NCBI GenBank assembly: GCA_020226215.1
Contig: CM035229.1
Coordinates: forward strand, 84,089,343 to 84,153,342
DNA length: 64,000 nt
Direction of reading: 5' to 3'
Source of the DNA: Sindora glabra
Lineage: Eukaryota; Streptophyta; Magnoliopsida; Fabales; Fabaceae
In this document: in pieces, positions 24,220 to 36,462 of the stretch
Layout: every line of letters begins with the position of its first letter
Numbering within the stretch: position 1 is the first letter of the stretch
Notes under the pieces: model-generated
The model's input: the letters and a program-made list of their open reading frames with translations, nothing else
Database searches by the model: none
What the model was told of the DNA's origin: nothing
Made by a program: the position numbers and the translations under genes

Positions 24220-26065
24220 AGTAACTAAATTAAGGGTTTGGGGAAATACTTTTTTAATTGTAGGAAAATAGGCATTTCTTTTTTAACATGTAGGGTCTCG
24301 ATAATTTTACCTCCATTTTCCTTCCCCCTTGTATGGGTGGAGAGAAATTAAGGGAAAAGAAAATTGGAGTTTTAAATTTGAATGGAGAAAAAAATAGAAG
24401 GATTTTGTTGAAAGTATAAATTTATTAAAAATAATAATTATAAAATCAGTATTTAATATTTTTATTTTTATTTAAATAATAGAAAAAAATTTCCTATCAA
24501 AATGTGAAAAATATCTGATAAAATTTGAAAATGATAAAAAATAATTAGTATAATTAATATAAATATAAAATATTAGTATAAATATTTTTTATTTTTTTAA
24601 ATTATTTTTTTTATTATAATTTTATATATTTTTTTAATTATAATATATTAAGATATTAATACTCTTTTATTTATTTATATATAAAAAGTAAAAATTTTCT
24701 TTAAAAAATTTAAAAAGATAGACCAATGCTAAAATTTATTTATTTTTTAGGCAAAATTAATAAATTAATCTTTAAAATTATAAGATGTTGGTAAAATAAT
24801 TTTTAAATTTTTATAAAATTATAATTTTATTCTTAAATAATAATTCATATAAATAATTTTATTTTTTCGTATAATAATTTAAGGATAAAATTTATATAGA
24901 GGAATGAAATTATTTATATTAATTATTATATAAGGATAAATTTATAATTTTATATAATTTAAGAATTATTTTATTAATATCTTATAATTTTAAGAACTAA
25001 TTTATTAATTTTATCTACTTTTTAAATGTGTATTCTTTCCGGTAACTTTTATATCCATTTCGTTCAATTAGATTCTCATAATAATTAATCTTTTATTAGA
25101 TAATAAATTTATGCTCAATTTTCAAAACTTATTTTCTACATTCCTATATTTAAACTCATTCCCTATACACCTTTTTTATTTTAATGAGTCGATCAAGTCA
25201 GATAGAGAGTAAGTTTTTGAGGGAAGTTAAATTTTTTAAAAAATAACTTCTTATATAAATTTTTAATAAGTATTTAAAATTATTTAGTTAATACTGAGAA
25301 AATTATATTTTTTAAGAAATAATTTTTTATATTTTATATAATTTAATTTGAAATTTTTTAAAAAGTATTAACAAAATTACTATTATATCTTTAATATTAT
25401 TATAATATAAATTAATAAATTTTAATTGTTATTAATTAAATTCAATGAGAATAATTTTATCTTTATATATATAAAGAATATATGAAGTAAAATTTATTTA
25501 AAAAGAAGTGGGTAAATAACTTTTCATATTTTACAAGAAATATAACTTTCTAAAAAATTTTATTTTTTTAATTTATTGAATAATTATTAATTAAATAATT
25601 TAATTCTTTCTCATTTTTCAAAAAATAAAACTCCCTGTATTATTATTTCGATAATATGACCCCTAATTAAAGCAAAGAATAGTAGAGAGTAAATTCAAAA
25701 GAACTCAGGGTAGTCTTACTCGGTGTTTATTAGAGATTTTAGGTTGAAGTATCGATTTTCACAAAATAAAAAGGAATTATCGAGAATTTATTGCTCATTA
25801 AAACCATACAAACACCAAAGGTGATGATGCATACCGGAAATTTATAAGAAAACCATGCATACGAACGTATGATAACATTTTTGTGTGTCTACATATTGTA
25901 CACAACCTTTTTTTGGACACACAGTCAAAACTTATTTGATGTAATAACACATATTTTGAATATATCCGATGAGTATTCAATTGTTTAATTTTATAATTTT
26001 TAATATATAGATTTTCCCTAAACTAATAAAGGTACATCATTAGAGTATACCGGTATTTTTTGTAG
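24220..26065. other. AT-rich intergenic
   Basis: No supported gene. 24230-24420 contains a purine/pyrimidine-rich patch (TCCATTTTCCTTCCCCC, then GGTGGAGAGAAATTAAGGG) that may be another small element. Confidence 0.45.
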
Positions 26066-26073
26066 AATAATAG

Positions 26074-27906
26074 CCCTATTTAATAACTGGTTTAATCATT
26101 AGCTATTTATATATAAATATTCGATAAAATTAGTTATTTATTATTAATTATTTATATATAAAATAATTTATAAAGATATGTGTATATTTTATAATTTATC
26201 AAAATATTCATTTACTTGAATAATATTTTAAATTATTATATATTATTTATTATATTAATTTTTTAAAAATTATATCATTATAATTTATTATATTTATTTT
26301 TTAAAAATGGACAATTATAATTTTTTAGTTAATAAATACTCGTAATATTTTGATAGATATAATAACCATTAAAATTTATTTTTTCAATCTTTTTAATGTT
26401 AAATTTAAAATTGATATATTTATTACTAAAAATATTGATTTAAAAAATATATCTTTCACAAGTAATATCATTTTGTTGTTTCTCTTTTATTAATATATAT
26501 TATTTTTCATTTTAAAAGATATTATTTGATAAAAAATTAATTCTCTCAATAAATTTTCTATGAAATGAAATATATATTCCCCTCTTTTTTATATAATTTG
26601 ATAAAAAGGATATGATTATATTCATGTATTTTTTATTATTATGTAAATATTTTAACATAATTGATTATACTTATTAAAATTTTATTTAAAAAGGAATAAT
26701 TATAATTTATTATATATTAAATTTTTTCTAAGAAATATATAAATATAATTTAATATTTTCTTATTTATCAAGAATGAAAATATAATTTTTTTATAATTAT
26801 AGGTAAAAATATATTTTTATATTAAATATAAATCAATTATTTCAAAAAATTACTTTAATAAATAGCTCTTTAATCAACTTTTATCTAATTTGAATGCCTT
26901 TAGTTATTTGACTAAAGGCAATTAGCTAATTGACTAAGTTAATTAACTAATTTGAGTATTTAATAAATAATTATTTTAATCAATTTATTAACCCTTAAAT
27001 AATAATTAAAGAAAGAATAGTAATTTTTAAAATAGTTAATTTGAATTTAATATAGAAAAAATATTCTTGCTTATAATTATATTTTTTTTACATTTTCATC
27101 GTTAATAAATAATAAAATATTAAATTATATTTTTTATTTCTTAGAAAAAATTTAATATTGATAATAATTTATAATTATTTTTTAAATAAAAATACAATAA
27201 GTATAATAAATTATATTTAAATATTTATATAATAAAAAATAAATATAATCATGTCTTTTCTATCAAATTTTATAAAAAAAGAGAATATATATTTCATTTC
27301 ATAGTAAATAATGAAAAAATTGTTGAGAAAAATATTATTTTTTTGTCAAATGATATCTTTTGAATTAAAGAATAATATATACTAAGAATAAAAGAAAAAG
27401 AAACAATAGGATGATATTACTTGTGAAAGATATATTTTTATACTTAAAATGTATAATTCATTAATATTTTTAATGATAAATATATGGATTTTAAATTTAA
27501 TATTAAAAATAGTTACAAAATAAACTTTAATAGTTATTACATTTATAAAATATTATAAGTATTTCTTAACTAGAAAATTATAATTATTCATTTTTTACCA
27601 AAAATTAAATAATTACAATCAATTATAATGATATATTTTTTTAAAAAATTAATATAATAAATAATATATTATAATTTAAAATATAACTAAAATAAAAAAT
27701 ACTTAAATGAATTATAAAATATACACATATCTTTATATATCATTTCATATATAAATAATTAATAAAAAATAATTAATTTTATTAAACATATTTATATAAA
27801 CAGTTAATATTATCAGTTAGTTAAATTAATTAATATAATTAGTTATCAGTTGATAGAAAATCTAATTAATTAATCATTAATGTAATCAACTAATTATCAA
27901 ATAGGG
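26074..27906. repeat. very long inverted repeat (arms about 0.8-0.9 kb)
   Basis: The left arm at about 26074-26863 and the right arm at about 27010-27906 are reverse complements over most of their length, with scattered substitutions and small indels. The outer ends are CCCTATTTAATAA and TTATCAAATAGGG. Shared internal landmarks include AAAGATATGTGTATATTTTA, TATCTTTCACAAGTAATATC and ATGAAATGAAATATATATTC. The spacer (26864-27009) holds a perfect 10-bp-stem hairpin, TGCCTTTAGT/ACTAAAGGCA (26895-26920). Both arms are about 85-90% A+T and non-coding. It may be two copies of one transposon inserted head to head, or one foldback element. Confidence 0.8.
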
Positions 27907-27998
27907 TTATTTTTTTAAATATTTTTAAAATAATTATTTGAGGACCAATAAATTGATTAAAATAGTTATTTATTAAACATTCAAATAAGTCTATTGAC

Positions 27999-28645
27999 TA
28001 GGAGTGTTTAATGAGTCAAAAGTCTGCAAGTTAAACGGATCAGTATATGAACTTCAAGCAGATCAAACTTCAAAATTTAGACTTGTTTTTTAATAAGCCT
28101 AAACGGGTTGGTCTCTGCAACCTTGGAACAAAGTGGGTTGGTCCTAAATAGATCAAATTGGTCCGTAAGCCTAAACGAACTAACTTTTTTAAATTATATT
28201 TAATAATTCAAGTAATATTTATATGTTAAAAAAAGAAAATAAATTATAAATTATTTTTATATTATAATTTAATATAAAATACAATTCAATTGTAAAAAAA
28301 ATAAATACAAATATTAAAAATAATTAAATATAATAAAAATAAAAATAAAAATAAATAATAAAATTAATAAATATAAAAATACATATAAAAATATAAAAAA
28401 TTATAAATAAAAAAAATAAATAATAAATTTAAAAATATAACAAATAAGAAAGGATAAAATATAAATTAAAATATAAAAAAAAGAAAAAAAGTGGATTGGT
28501 CTACGGTTCGGTCTACACTGACAACCTTGTGGATCAGATTGGACTAACTAGTTTAAAGCTGTTTGAAAATAGGTCTAAATAGACCGAATCTAAATGGACC
28601 GAACCGAAATGGGCTTTGACCCAGCCCGTCTGTTAAGCACTTCTT
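27999..28645. mobile_element. hAT-like MITE
   Basis: About 647 bp with short imperfect terminal inverted repeats (TAGGAGTG... and ...CACTTCTT). It is flanked by CTATTGAC (27991-27998) and CTATTAAT (28646-28653), an 8-bp duplication with two changes. Sub-terminal parts are rich in GGTTCGGTCTA/CCGAACCG-type motifs and the middle is nearly pure A/T. This is a common layout of non-autonomous hAT elements in plants. It is non-coding. Confidence 0.5.
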
Positions 28646-28653
28646 CTATTAAT

Positions 28654-28934
28654 TTGATCAAATAGTTAAAAAAATTTAAATTAATTAAAAATTAATTAAA
28701 AAATTATTTGCCAACCATATTATAAAGAGCTTAAATTTTCAAGAAATTAAATATTTTTATTATTAAATTATATTTAATATAATAAAATTATCTTGATCAA
28801 ATAGTTAAAGACACTTAAATTAACTAAAAAATGATTTAAAAGTTATTTGCCAACCATCCTTAATATTATAAAGAGCTTACATTTCCAAGAAATTAAATAT
28901 TTTTATTATTGAATTATATTTAATATAATAAAAT
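28654..28934 (+). repeat. 139-bp tandem duplication upstream of the MAPK gene
   Basis: Two copies starting TTGATCAAATAGTTAAA at 28654 and 28793. Both contain TTATTTGCCAACCAT, TATTATAAAGAGCTTA and AAGAAATTAAATATTTTTAT. It ends about 230 bp before the start of the MAPK leader region. Confidence 0.85.
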
Positions 28935-29436
28935 TTATATTTTTAATTTTAATTTACTTACTTTAAAATTTAATAAACGTAATTCAATAATAAAAATTCA
29001 AACATTTCTAAGAAGTCAAACTCGCGGTAACATATCCTTGGAATGTTTTGTAGTTATTTCTCAACGTCCTCGGTTAATTTCTAGTTTTCAACATCTACAA
29101 AACGAACATTCTCTTATTCCTCAACACTTTCGGCCCATGATGTATTGGGTTGAGAATTAAAAGAGCAAACGCGGCAATTTCTCTCTCCTTCGTTTGCTAG
29201 TTCTCACCCTTTCCTTTTCATTTTCTCCCTCTATTCATCAGAGTCTCTGCCTCGTGTTCCGCACGCATCGGGCCAGTGGCAAAAAAACTGGAGTATAATT
29301 ATCTAAGTTTAACAGAGAATCTGAATCGTGGGCATTTGGCAAAAAACTGGAGTAAGAGAAAAAAGAGAGCGTGCGACCGGGCAACGCTGGATTCGATTGG
29401 AACAGAATCAAAACCGAAGAAATAGGCCTAGTGTGT
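28935..29436 (+). promoter_or_regulatory. promoter and 5' leader region of the MAPK gene
   Basis: Composition rises from AT desert to mixed sequence at about 29030. A pyrimidine-rich stretch (CTCTCTCCTTCG, then CCTTTCCTTTTCATTTTCTC) at 29180-29235 resembles a plant 5' UTR initiator/leader. No ATG lies between it and the coding start at 29437. A short direct repeat GGCAAAAA(AA)CTGGAGTA occurs at about 29277 and 29337. The transcription start cannot be fixed from sequence alone. Confidence 0.4.
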
Positions 29437-32400
29437 ATGGGTGGTGGAGGAACACTGGTGGATGGTATTCGTCGCTTGTTTCAACGTCGCCCTTCTTCTT
29501 CTGCTGCCATTATTAAGTCGGATGAAGATGATGATGGTACTGTTCATAATGCTGAAAACGATAATAAACTCGCGGCTGTGAGAAATTTGCGCGGGCAATT
29601 GGCTGCTATTCCGAAACAGGGAAGGGAAGAACGGGAAGAGGGTCACACTATTAAGGTGGACTTTGATATCTCTTCCTTGAAGCTTATCAGAGTACCTACA
29701 CGGTCCCACTCCAAAGTTGCTTCCATGGATCCTCACAAAAAGGTGCCTTTTTTTATATCTTCATTTTTCTGGTTCTCTTGTCCATCTAGAGATCTGAGTT
29801 TGTTGGGCTCTTGTCCGAATGCGATCTGGTTAGTTCAGCTTATAGCGTAATGATAAAAAAATTTATTTTTGTTAATCTTTTTGTGTTTGTTTGATCATTG
29901 TTCTGCTCTGTTTTATCATTTACTGAATTAATTGAATATATGGGTATCTGTTATAATGGCATTTGTCATGTATTTTTTAATTGTATACTTTGCTTGGTGT
30001 TCTGTAGAAATTAGCACAGAATTTGTCCGGGAAATTTGAAAGGATAAGGAACACTAGGGGGGATTGAATTCAATATAAGTGAACAGTTATTGGAACTCAT
30101 ATTCTCTTCTCTACTGCTACCTGTATACTTTATAAAAAACACATTTGCCTGTTACATAATGGTTTCTGGTCATCAAACAGGGTCAGTTAGAAACAGAATT
30201 TTTCACCGAGTATGGAGAAGCAACTCGGTACCGAGTCCAAGAAGTCGTTGGAAAAGGAAGTTACGGTATTGTCGGTTCTGCCATCGACAGTCAAACCGGT
30301 GAAAGGGTTGCAATTAAAAAAATTAATGATGTTTTCGAGCATGTATCCGATGCCACACGAATCCTAAGAGAAATTAAGCTCCTTCGCTTGCTAAGACATC
30401 CTGATATTGTAGAAATTAAGCATATTATGCTTCCTCCTTCTCGACGGGAGTTCAGGGACATATATGTTGTGTTTGAGTTGATGGAATCTGACCTTCATCA
30501 AGTTATCAAGGCAAATGATGATCTTACTCCTGAGCACTACCAATTTTTCTTGTACCAACTTCTTCGAGGCCTGAAATATATACACTCAGGTTGTTCCTTT
30601 CAACTACTTCATTGGCATCCATGGATTGGTCATAGTAAATTAATATCGTGAATTTTTTGCAGCAAATGTGTTTCATCGTGACTTGAAGCCAAAGAATATT
30701 CTTGCTAATGCTGATTGCAAGCTAAAGATTTGTGATTTTGGGCTGGCTCGAGTTTCCTTCAATGACGCTCCATCAGCTATATTCTGGACAGTAAGTAGTC
30801 TATCGATCATATTATTGTGATCTACTTCCTCTATAAATTCTTTCAGCCTTTTACAATTCCTATAGGAAGTTGCAATCAATGCTGTACTTTCTGTTCTAGA
30901 AATCATTCCTCTAAATCCTCTTGTTGACCTACTTTACCTACTTTTGTGTGAAGGATTATGTTGCAACTAGGTGGTATCGTGCACCTGAGTTATGTGGTTC
31001 TTTTTTCTCCAAAGTAAGCTTCATTTTATATCTGACACCTCACTGTCTCTAGATTTAGATTTTAGATTTCTTTATTTTCTGTTACTAGGGTTAACTTTAT
31101 CTCTACGTACATATAAAAATGAATATGCATAATGTTAGTTTCTGTCTAAGTTATTTCTCTGTTTTCTTCTGCTTTGTTGACCCTTTACTGCACTGGCGCA
31201 GTTTATCTCATAAAATTTTATATATGTGGATTGTGTAGAGTATAAGAACAATTGAAGGTATGAAGTGTGTGTTTAATTTATTTTATTTTTTTGCAGTATA
31301 CCCCAGCAATTGATATATGGAGTATTGGATGCATATTTGCTGAAATGCTCACTGGAAAGCCACTTTTTCCTGGGAAAAACGTGGTGCACCAATTGGATCT
31401 CATGACTGATTTGCTTGGTACTCCTTCTGCTGAGTCCATTGCAAGGGTTAGTTTATCCAAATCTAGTTTGCAGTTTTCTAACTTCGGTGAACAGGCTGAA
31501 GATATGCTGCAATGCGATAAATTCTGAACTACTAATTTTTGTGTCGATCATATGTTTTTAACATCTAGTTTCTCTTTTTGTTTTATCATAATGAAATACC
31601 TTTCAAGCTTAACTTGTTCACTTATCCTCTTGTATTTAATCCCTGAATTTACTTTGACAGATTCGTAATGAGAAGGCCAGAAGGTATCTTAGTAGCATGC
31701 GGAAAAAGCAACCAGTTCCTTTCTCCCAAAAGTTCCCCCATGCGGATCCTTTGGCTCTTCGTTTGTTGGAGCGTCTGATTGCATTTGATCCTAAAGATCG
31801 TCCAACAGCTGAAGAGGTTGATTTTCAGATAATTACCCAAGCAGTGACATTGCTTTTCTCTTGTTCTTTTTTCTCAAAGATAAGTGTTAAGAGACAACTT
31901 TGGTTTTATAAAGTTCCTGCTAATTATTTTTTTTGTATTGCTTGTATCTGCAGGCTCTGGCTGATCCTTACTTTCAAGGTTTGTCAAATGGGGACCGTGA
32001 ACCATGCACCCAACCCATTTCAAAACTTGAGTTTGAGTTTGAGAGAAGGAAATTGGCGAAAGATGATGTTAGAGAGTTGATTTATAGAGAGGTAAGGCCA
32101 TACTGTTGTGTGACTTTTCCTTCAATTTGTTGTTTTTAACTTTCAACTCTATTAAGTAATAATTAATAAGTTTGACATTTGAAGTAAACAGATTCTAGAG
32201 TATCATCCCCAGATGCTGCAGGAATATCTTCGTGGTGGAGAGCAGACCAGCTTCATGTATCCAAGGTAGCATTGTAGTCTATCTTCTGAGAAGCCATGTT
32301 TAATTCCCTGTCTAAAGGTCACTGATTTTTTTCCTGTTGGCGGAAACAATAAATGGTTTGTTAAATAAGTTACTGCCTATGTTGTTTTTTGTATTGTCTA

Positions 32401-33412
32401 TTTTTCTATGTCATCTAAGAATTTTAATTGTTGCAATCTTAGCTGTTAGTCAGCAACTCATTGTTTATCTTGTTACATAGTGGAGTTGATCGGTTCAAGC
32501 GACAGTTTGCACATCTTGAGGACAACTATGGCAAGGGTGAAAGGAGCACTCCATTGCAGAGACAGCATGCTTCCTTACCTAGGTAATTTTTCTTGGTCAA
32601 CATTTGGTGTCTAGGAAGTCTTGGGTTTAGATCAGTGTTTTTTTCATTTTGGACCCAAGCTAGGTGTTAAATATTGGATTTGCTGACTGAAAACTACCCC
32701 TTTGTCTTATGATACATGAAGCTTTATTTTCGTTTACATTTTCCATTTCCCACATGGGTTTTGAATTTGCGTAAATACTAAATATTAATAGTCTGTTCAT
32801 GGATGTGGCAAGTCCGTGCACATTTTCTAGTGGGATACCTTTTGAATAAAATCCGTTGACTATTATAATGAAAACACATCCAGAGAGCGAGTTCCTGCTG
32901 CCAAGGATGGAAATAATGAAAGTGATATTGGAAAACAAATTGCGGCTGCCATTGAAGCAACTCTTGACAGGCCTGATGGGACAGAGGCTGGATATTCAGA
33001 TGCTCAAAATGGACCCTCGAAGGCAAACTGCAGTGCACGTAGCCTGTTGAAAAGTGCCAGCATCAGTGCATCAAAGTGTATAGGTTTGAAACCAAGTAAA
33101 GATCCAGAGGTAACTATTTTCAAGTCCTCGTCTCTGTGGTCTTGGTTTTTGACCTCTGTGCTGAAGAAAATGAATGGATAGTGGCTGGATAATTTGAAAA
33201 TTGAAATCATTAGCAGTCTAGTTATTGATTGAGGTTTCAAAATAACCTATAACACTTTTATTTTTATTTATATTTAATGACTTGGAATACAATTTCCTGA
33301 TGTTATGTTGTCTGTATTCTTTTCGCCATAGGAGGAGCCAATTGCTGAGGCAAACGATGAGGCAGTGGATGGCTTGACAGAAAAGGTTGCTAATGCTGCC
33401 GTCAATGCTTGA
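29437..33412 (+). CDS. MPK8/15: TDY-type mitogen-activated protein kinase, MPK8/MPK15 clade
   Basis: Serine/threonine MAP kinase, the last step of a MAPK cascade. Arabidopsis MPK8 acts with MKK3 and calmodulin. Eleven coding exons with GT-AG introns join in frame: 29437-29742, 30181-30589, 30663-30790, 30954-31013, 31297-31446, 31661-31816, 31954-32091, 32192-32265, 32481-32582, 32884-33109, 33332-33412 (1,830 bp, 609 aa, against 576-589 aa for the Arabidopsis pair). An N-terminal extension of about 110 residues begins MGGGGTLVDGIRR, the clade signature, and 29437 is the first ATG of the leader. Visible motifs: GKGSYG (126-131), catalytic Lys in VAIKK (148), HRDLKPKN (243-250), DFG (263-265) and a TDY activation loop (281-283), with the TDY codons split by intron 3. 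After the kinase core come the group-D C-terminal region and a Ser-rich, acidic tail ending ANAAVNA. Domain IV-VI sequence is nearly identical to the family. Exon borders are predicted, and I am very confident of the family. Confidence 0.96.
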
Positions 33413-34661
33413 ATCATTCTTGATTCATAATTTTGATCTAAAACATTTTTCAGTAGCCTTAATTTTTTTGCTGTGCTCAACCCTACCTCCTCCCCCAACC
33501 TTCATAATCTTGGAAAGGATTTGTGGGGATATTAAGTGGTTTGAAGGACCGCATAGGAAGCTTCTGTTGTTTATACTAGAATCTAACTGTAGGATTCAAT
33601 TTTCATGAATTGCCTTTTTGTACAAGTACTGTAAGAAACTTGTGATTATACTTTTCTGTTTGGACCAAGACATCTTGTGTCATCATTATTATTTATTGAG
33701 AACATTAGCAAAGATGCTCAGAGTTCCCATCTATCTGTTTGTATCAAGGTAAATGAACATTTTCAAAGGGAAAAAAAAAGGAGTATATTTCATTGACTTT
33801 TCTCAAGTTACAGTGAAATTACAGAGTATTTCATCTTATTTCTATAAAAAAAATTAAGAGATTTGTGCTATGCTTTAATTACAAAACAAAAATACCTATT
33901 TAAGAAGTTTTTGTTTGTTTTGATGAAAAATATTTTTTGTAAGAATATAATTATAAAATATTAAGATGGTGACAAATAGTTTAGATGTGTAATGTTAAAT
34001 ATAAAAGAATTTAGTAGCAGATAACTTTTTTTCAAAAGGGAAGTTGTTTTCTTTTATTATTATGGCTTTAAGTTTTTTTTTTTTTTTAATCATAGCATAT
34101 AGTTATACATTATATTCCTTCATTTATACATAAGAAAATATGATTTTTCTAGGGACAACATCTTCTAAAAAAACGAACGGAGCTGAATTGTATCTCTAAT
34201 TTTGATAGCAAGAATATATTGTATTGTAGTTTCCTCTTGCTACAGGAAAGAGGTGCAATTAATATAAAAAATAAGTAAATTGAAGACAAATTATTTAAAA
34301 CCCGTTTCGAGCAAGGTTTTGGTATGTGTACTTGTACTGTCTTTTCATTGCATAACTTCAGAGGCAAAGGGTTGGGAGCTATATAAAATAACCAAATTGG
34401 TGGCAGTGAGAAACGAAGTCCAGTACAGTCACAAGCAATGCCTGATTAAATACAACACTTAGCTGTACTTTTAATTTCTAAAGATAAAAAACAGCCTTTT
34501 CTTTTCTGGAGCTGTGGATTTGTTACTCAACATATGATTTTAAGATCAAGGCCAACTTGAAGTTCAACCAAGCAAGAAGAAAGAAAGAAAGAAAGTTGTG
34601 GCTCTTAGCAATAATCCAAAAACCAGAAGGCAAAAGGAGAGAGGGATCAAACCATTACAAA
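33413..34661 (+). other. MAPK 3' region and intergenic
   Basis: The MAPK 3' UTR probably occupies 33413 to about 33720. The rest is AT-rich spacer. A GAAA-repeat purine tract at 34570-34592 (AAGAAAGAAAGAAAGAAAG) probably lies in the leader of the next gene. No other gene seen. Confidence 0.5.
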
Positions 34662-36262
34662 ATGGAAAAAGGTGGCTTCCTTATTTGTTTTTCCTTCTTT
34701 TTTCAAGGACATATGCTTTTATACCCATCGTCTGTGTTTACATTTTCTTGTAGCATTAAATCATGGGGGAGTTTTGATGTTGGTTTGTTTGTTTGATTGG
34801 TGAGAGAGTGGAGTTCTACAATTTTATTTTATTTTTTGTGAAATGATGTGGGTTTTTAACTGTTATCAAGAAAGTAAATTGTTTTTGCTGTAAATTTTCA
34901 AATTTGCAAAAATGCACGACGCAAGCGCAGAAGAAAAACAAAAATTTTCCTTAATCAAAAGTCGCTGTTGGTGCTGTCTCCTTTTCAGGTTTAGCAGAAG
35001 ATGCAATGCAAAAGAACAGATTGCAAGAGTATACTCAGAAGTCAGGAATGCCACTGCCAATATATCAAGTAATCAATGAAGGATTTCCACATGCGCCAAA
35101 GTTTAGGTGTAGTGTACTGGTGAATGGAAAAAGTTATAACTCCAGGATGACTTATCCTCTTCGAAAACAAGCAGAACAGGATGCTGCACAACTTGCTCTG
35201 CAAGACACAAACCAACACACACAGACTGAGGAATGCACTACTCTTCCTGTAAGTTTTCCATGATGCGCTGATACCCTTGACACCCGTAGTTGTTGAAATT
35301 CCATCGTTATCATCAATTTTTTTTGCTCCTTTGAACTGTATTTCACAGAACAGCTCACACATGTGCTTGGGTGTGATGTGAGCAATTGTGAGTAAGGATT
35401 GTTGTGCAACATTATTTATCATCTTATCTCTTATGGGATTATCCTTCTAACTGTTGGAGATGCTCTGGTTAAATTTATTTAGGATCTGAAGTATTGCAAA
35501 TCAATCCTGCATGAATATGCTGTCAAGAAGAACCTCGAAGGGCCTAAGTATACAACCACTCAAGCAGGGAGGTTGCGCCCGATATTCGTCTCTACACTGG
35601 TATTCAATGGTAAAAGTTATACTGGTCAGATTGGAAAAAGCAAAAAGGAGGCAGAACGGCTGGCAGCTTGCATTACCATCAAATCTCTTATAGGTAATTT
35701 GGAATTTGGTTTTGAAATGTAATTGAAATCTGAATAAATGAATGAATATGTGATAGCAGCGGATGTTGTATCTATACTCTGAAAAATGTGATCAATATTT
35801 GCAGAAAGCAGTTCATGCATTTCTCTTCATCAAGTAATCAAGTCCAAGATCAAAATTTCTCGTAAATCACACCAGTATCAGACCTGTATTCCACTGACCG
35901 TAAAATCAGGTTCTATTAGAGCCATCCATTTGTCTTAATGATGGTAAAAAATATAGCTTTTGTTTTTTAATAAGGATCTGACAGTTGTAAATGTGTTTTG
36001 TGGCAGATAATTCGTCAAAGCAGTTGATTGATACTCCAGTAAGTTGTTGATTTCTCTAATGGGAAAACTAAACCATGGTCTGAAACTTTCTTAGAGAAGA
36101 TAGACTGCGCTTCCCTAATCTTTGTTTTATCTGTTGTGGCCAAGTGTTAGCCTGCGCACGGGGCCAACTGTTGGATCTGATCATGATAATAAGCGGAAGT
36201 TTGACAGCAGCAATTTGGGAAGTAAGAAAGCACCAAGGCACAGTGGAGAGCTTCTATCTTAG
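34662..36262 (+). CDS. double-stranded RNA-binding (DRB-like) protein, two dsRBMs
   Basis: Small RNA-binding protein of the plant DRB type. Such proteins bind dsRNA, and several assist Dicer-like enzymes. Proposed exons: 34662-34671, 34989-35248, 35483-35693, 35805-35909, 36007-36038 and a last exon from about 36145/36151. The start at 34662 needs a 317-bp first intron; the conservative alternative is ATG 35006, inside exon 2, nine codons later. dsRBM1 (residues 10-78, starting MQKNRLQEYTQKSG) has GFPHAPKFRCSVLVNGKSY and RKQAEQDAAQLAL. dsRBM2 (residues 91-161, DLKYCKSILHEYA) has PIFVSTLVFNGKSYTG and KKEAERLAACITI. A short basic segment with Ser and Lys follows. The last exon is a problem. Reading on from the strong exon-5 donor gives PAHGANCWI and stop (36178-36180, about 215 aa). 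Another frame stays open to 36262 and reads NKRKFDSSNLGSKKAPR, which looks like a real nuclear-localisation tail. The family is firm; both ends are uncertain. Confidence 0.8.
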
Positions 36263-36412
36263 CTAGATATAATTTATGTTTTCATAATTAGCTGAGGATA
36301 ACTGTTGATAGTACTCTTGTGATGTGAATTGCATCTCAGCATTTTAGATTTTGAAACTGAATAATTTAAAGTAAAAAAAAAAATCTGAATGTAGAATTTT
36401 TGTTTAATTTAC

Positions 36413-36462
<50 letters not shown>

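Noticed and set aside
29428..29736. 102-codon minus-strand frame opposite MAPK exon 1
   Set aside because: Antisense shadow of the real MAPK first exon.
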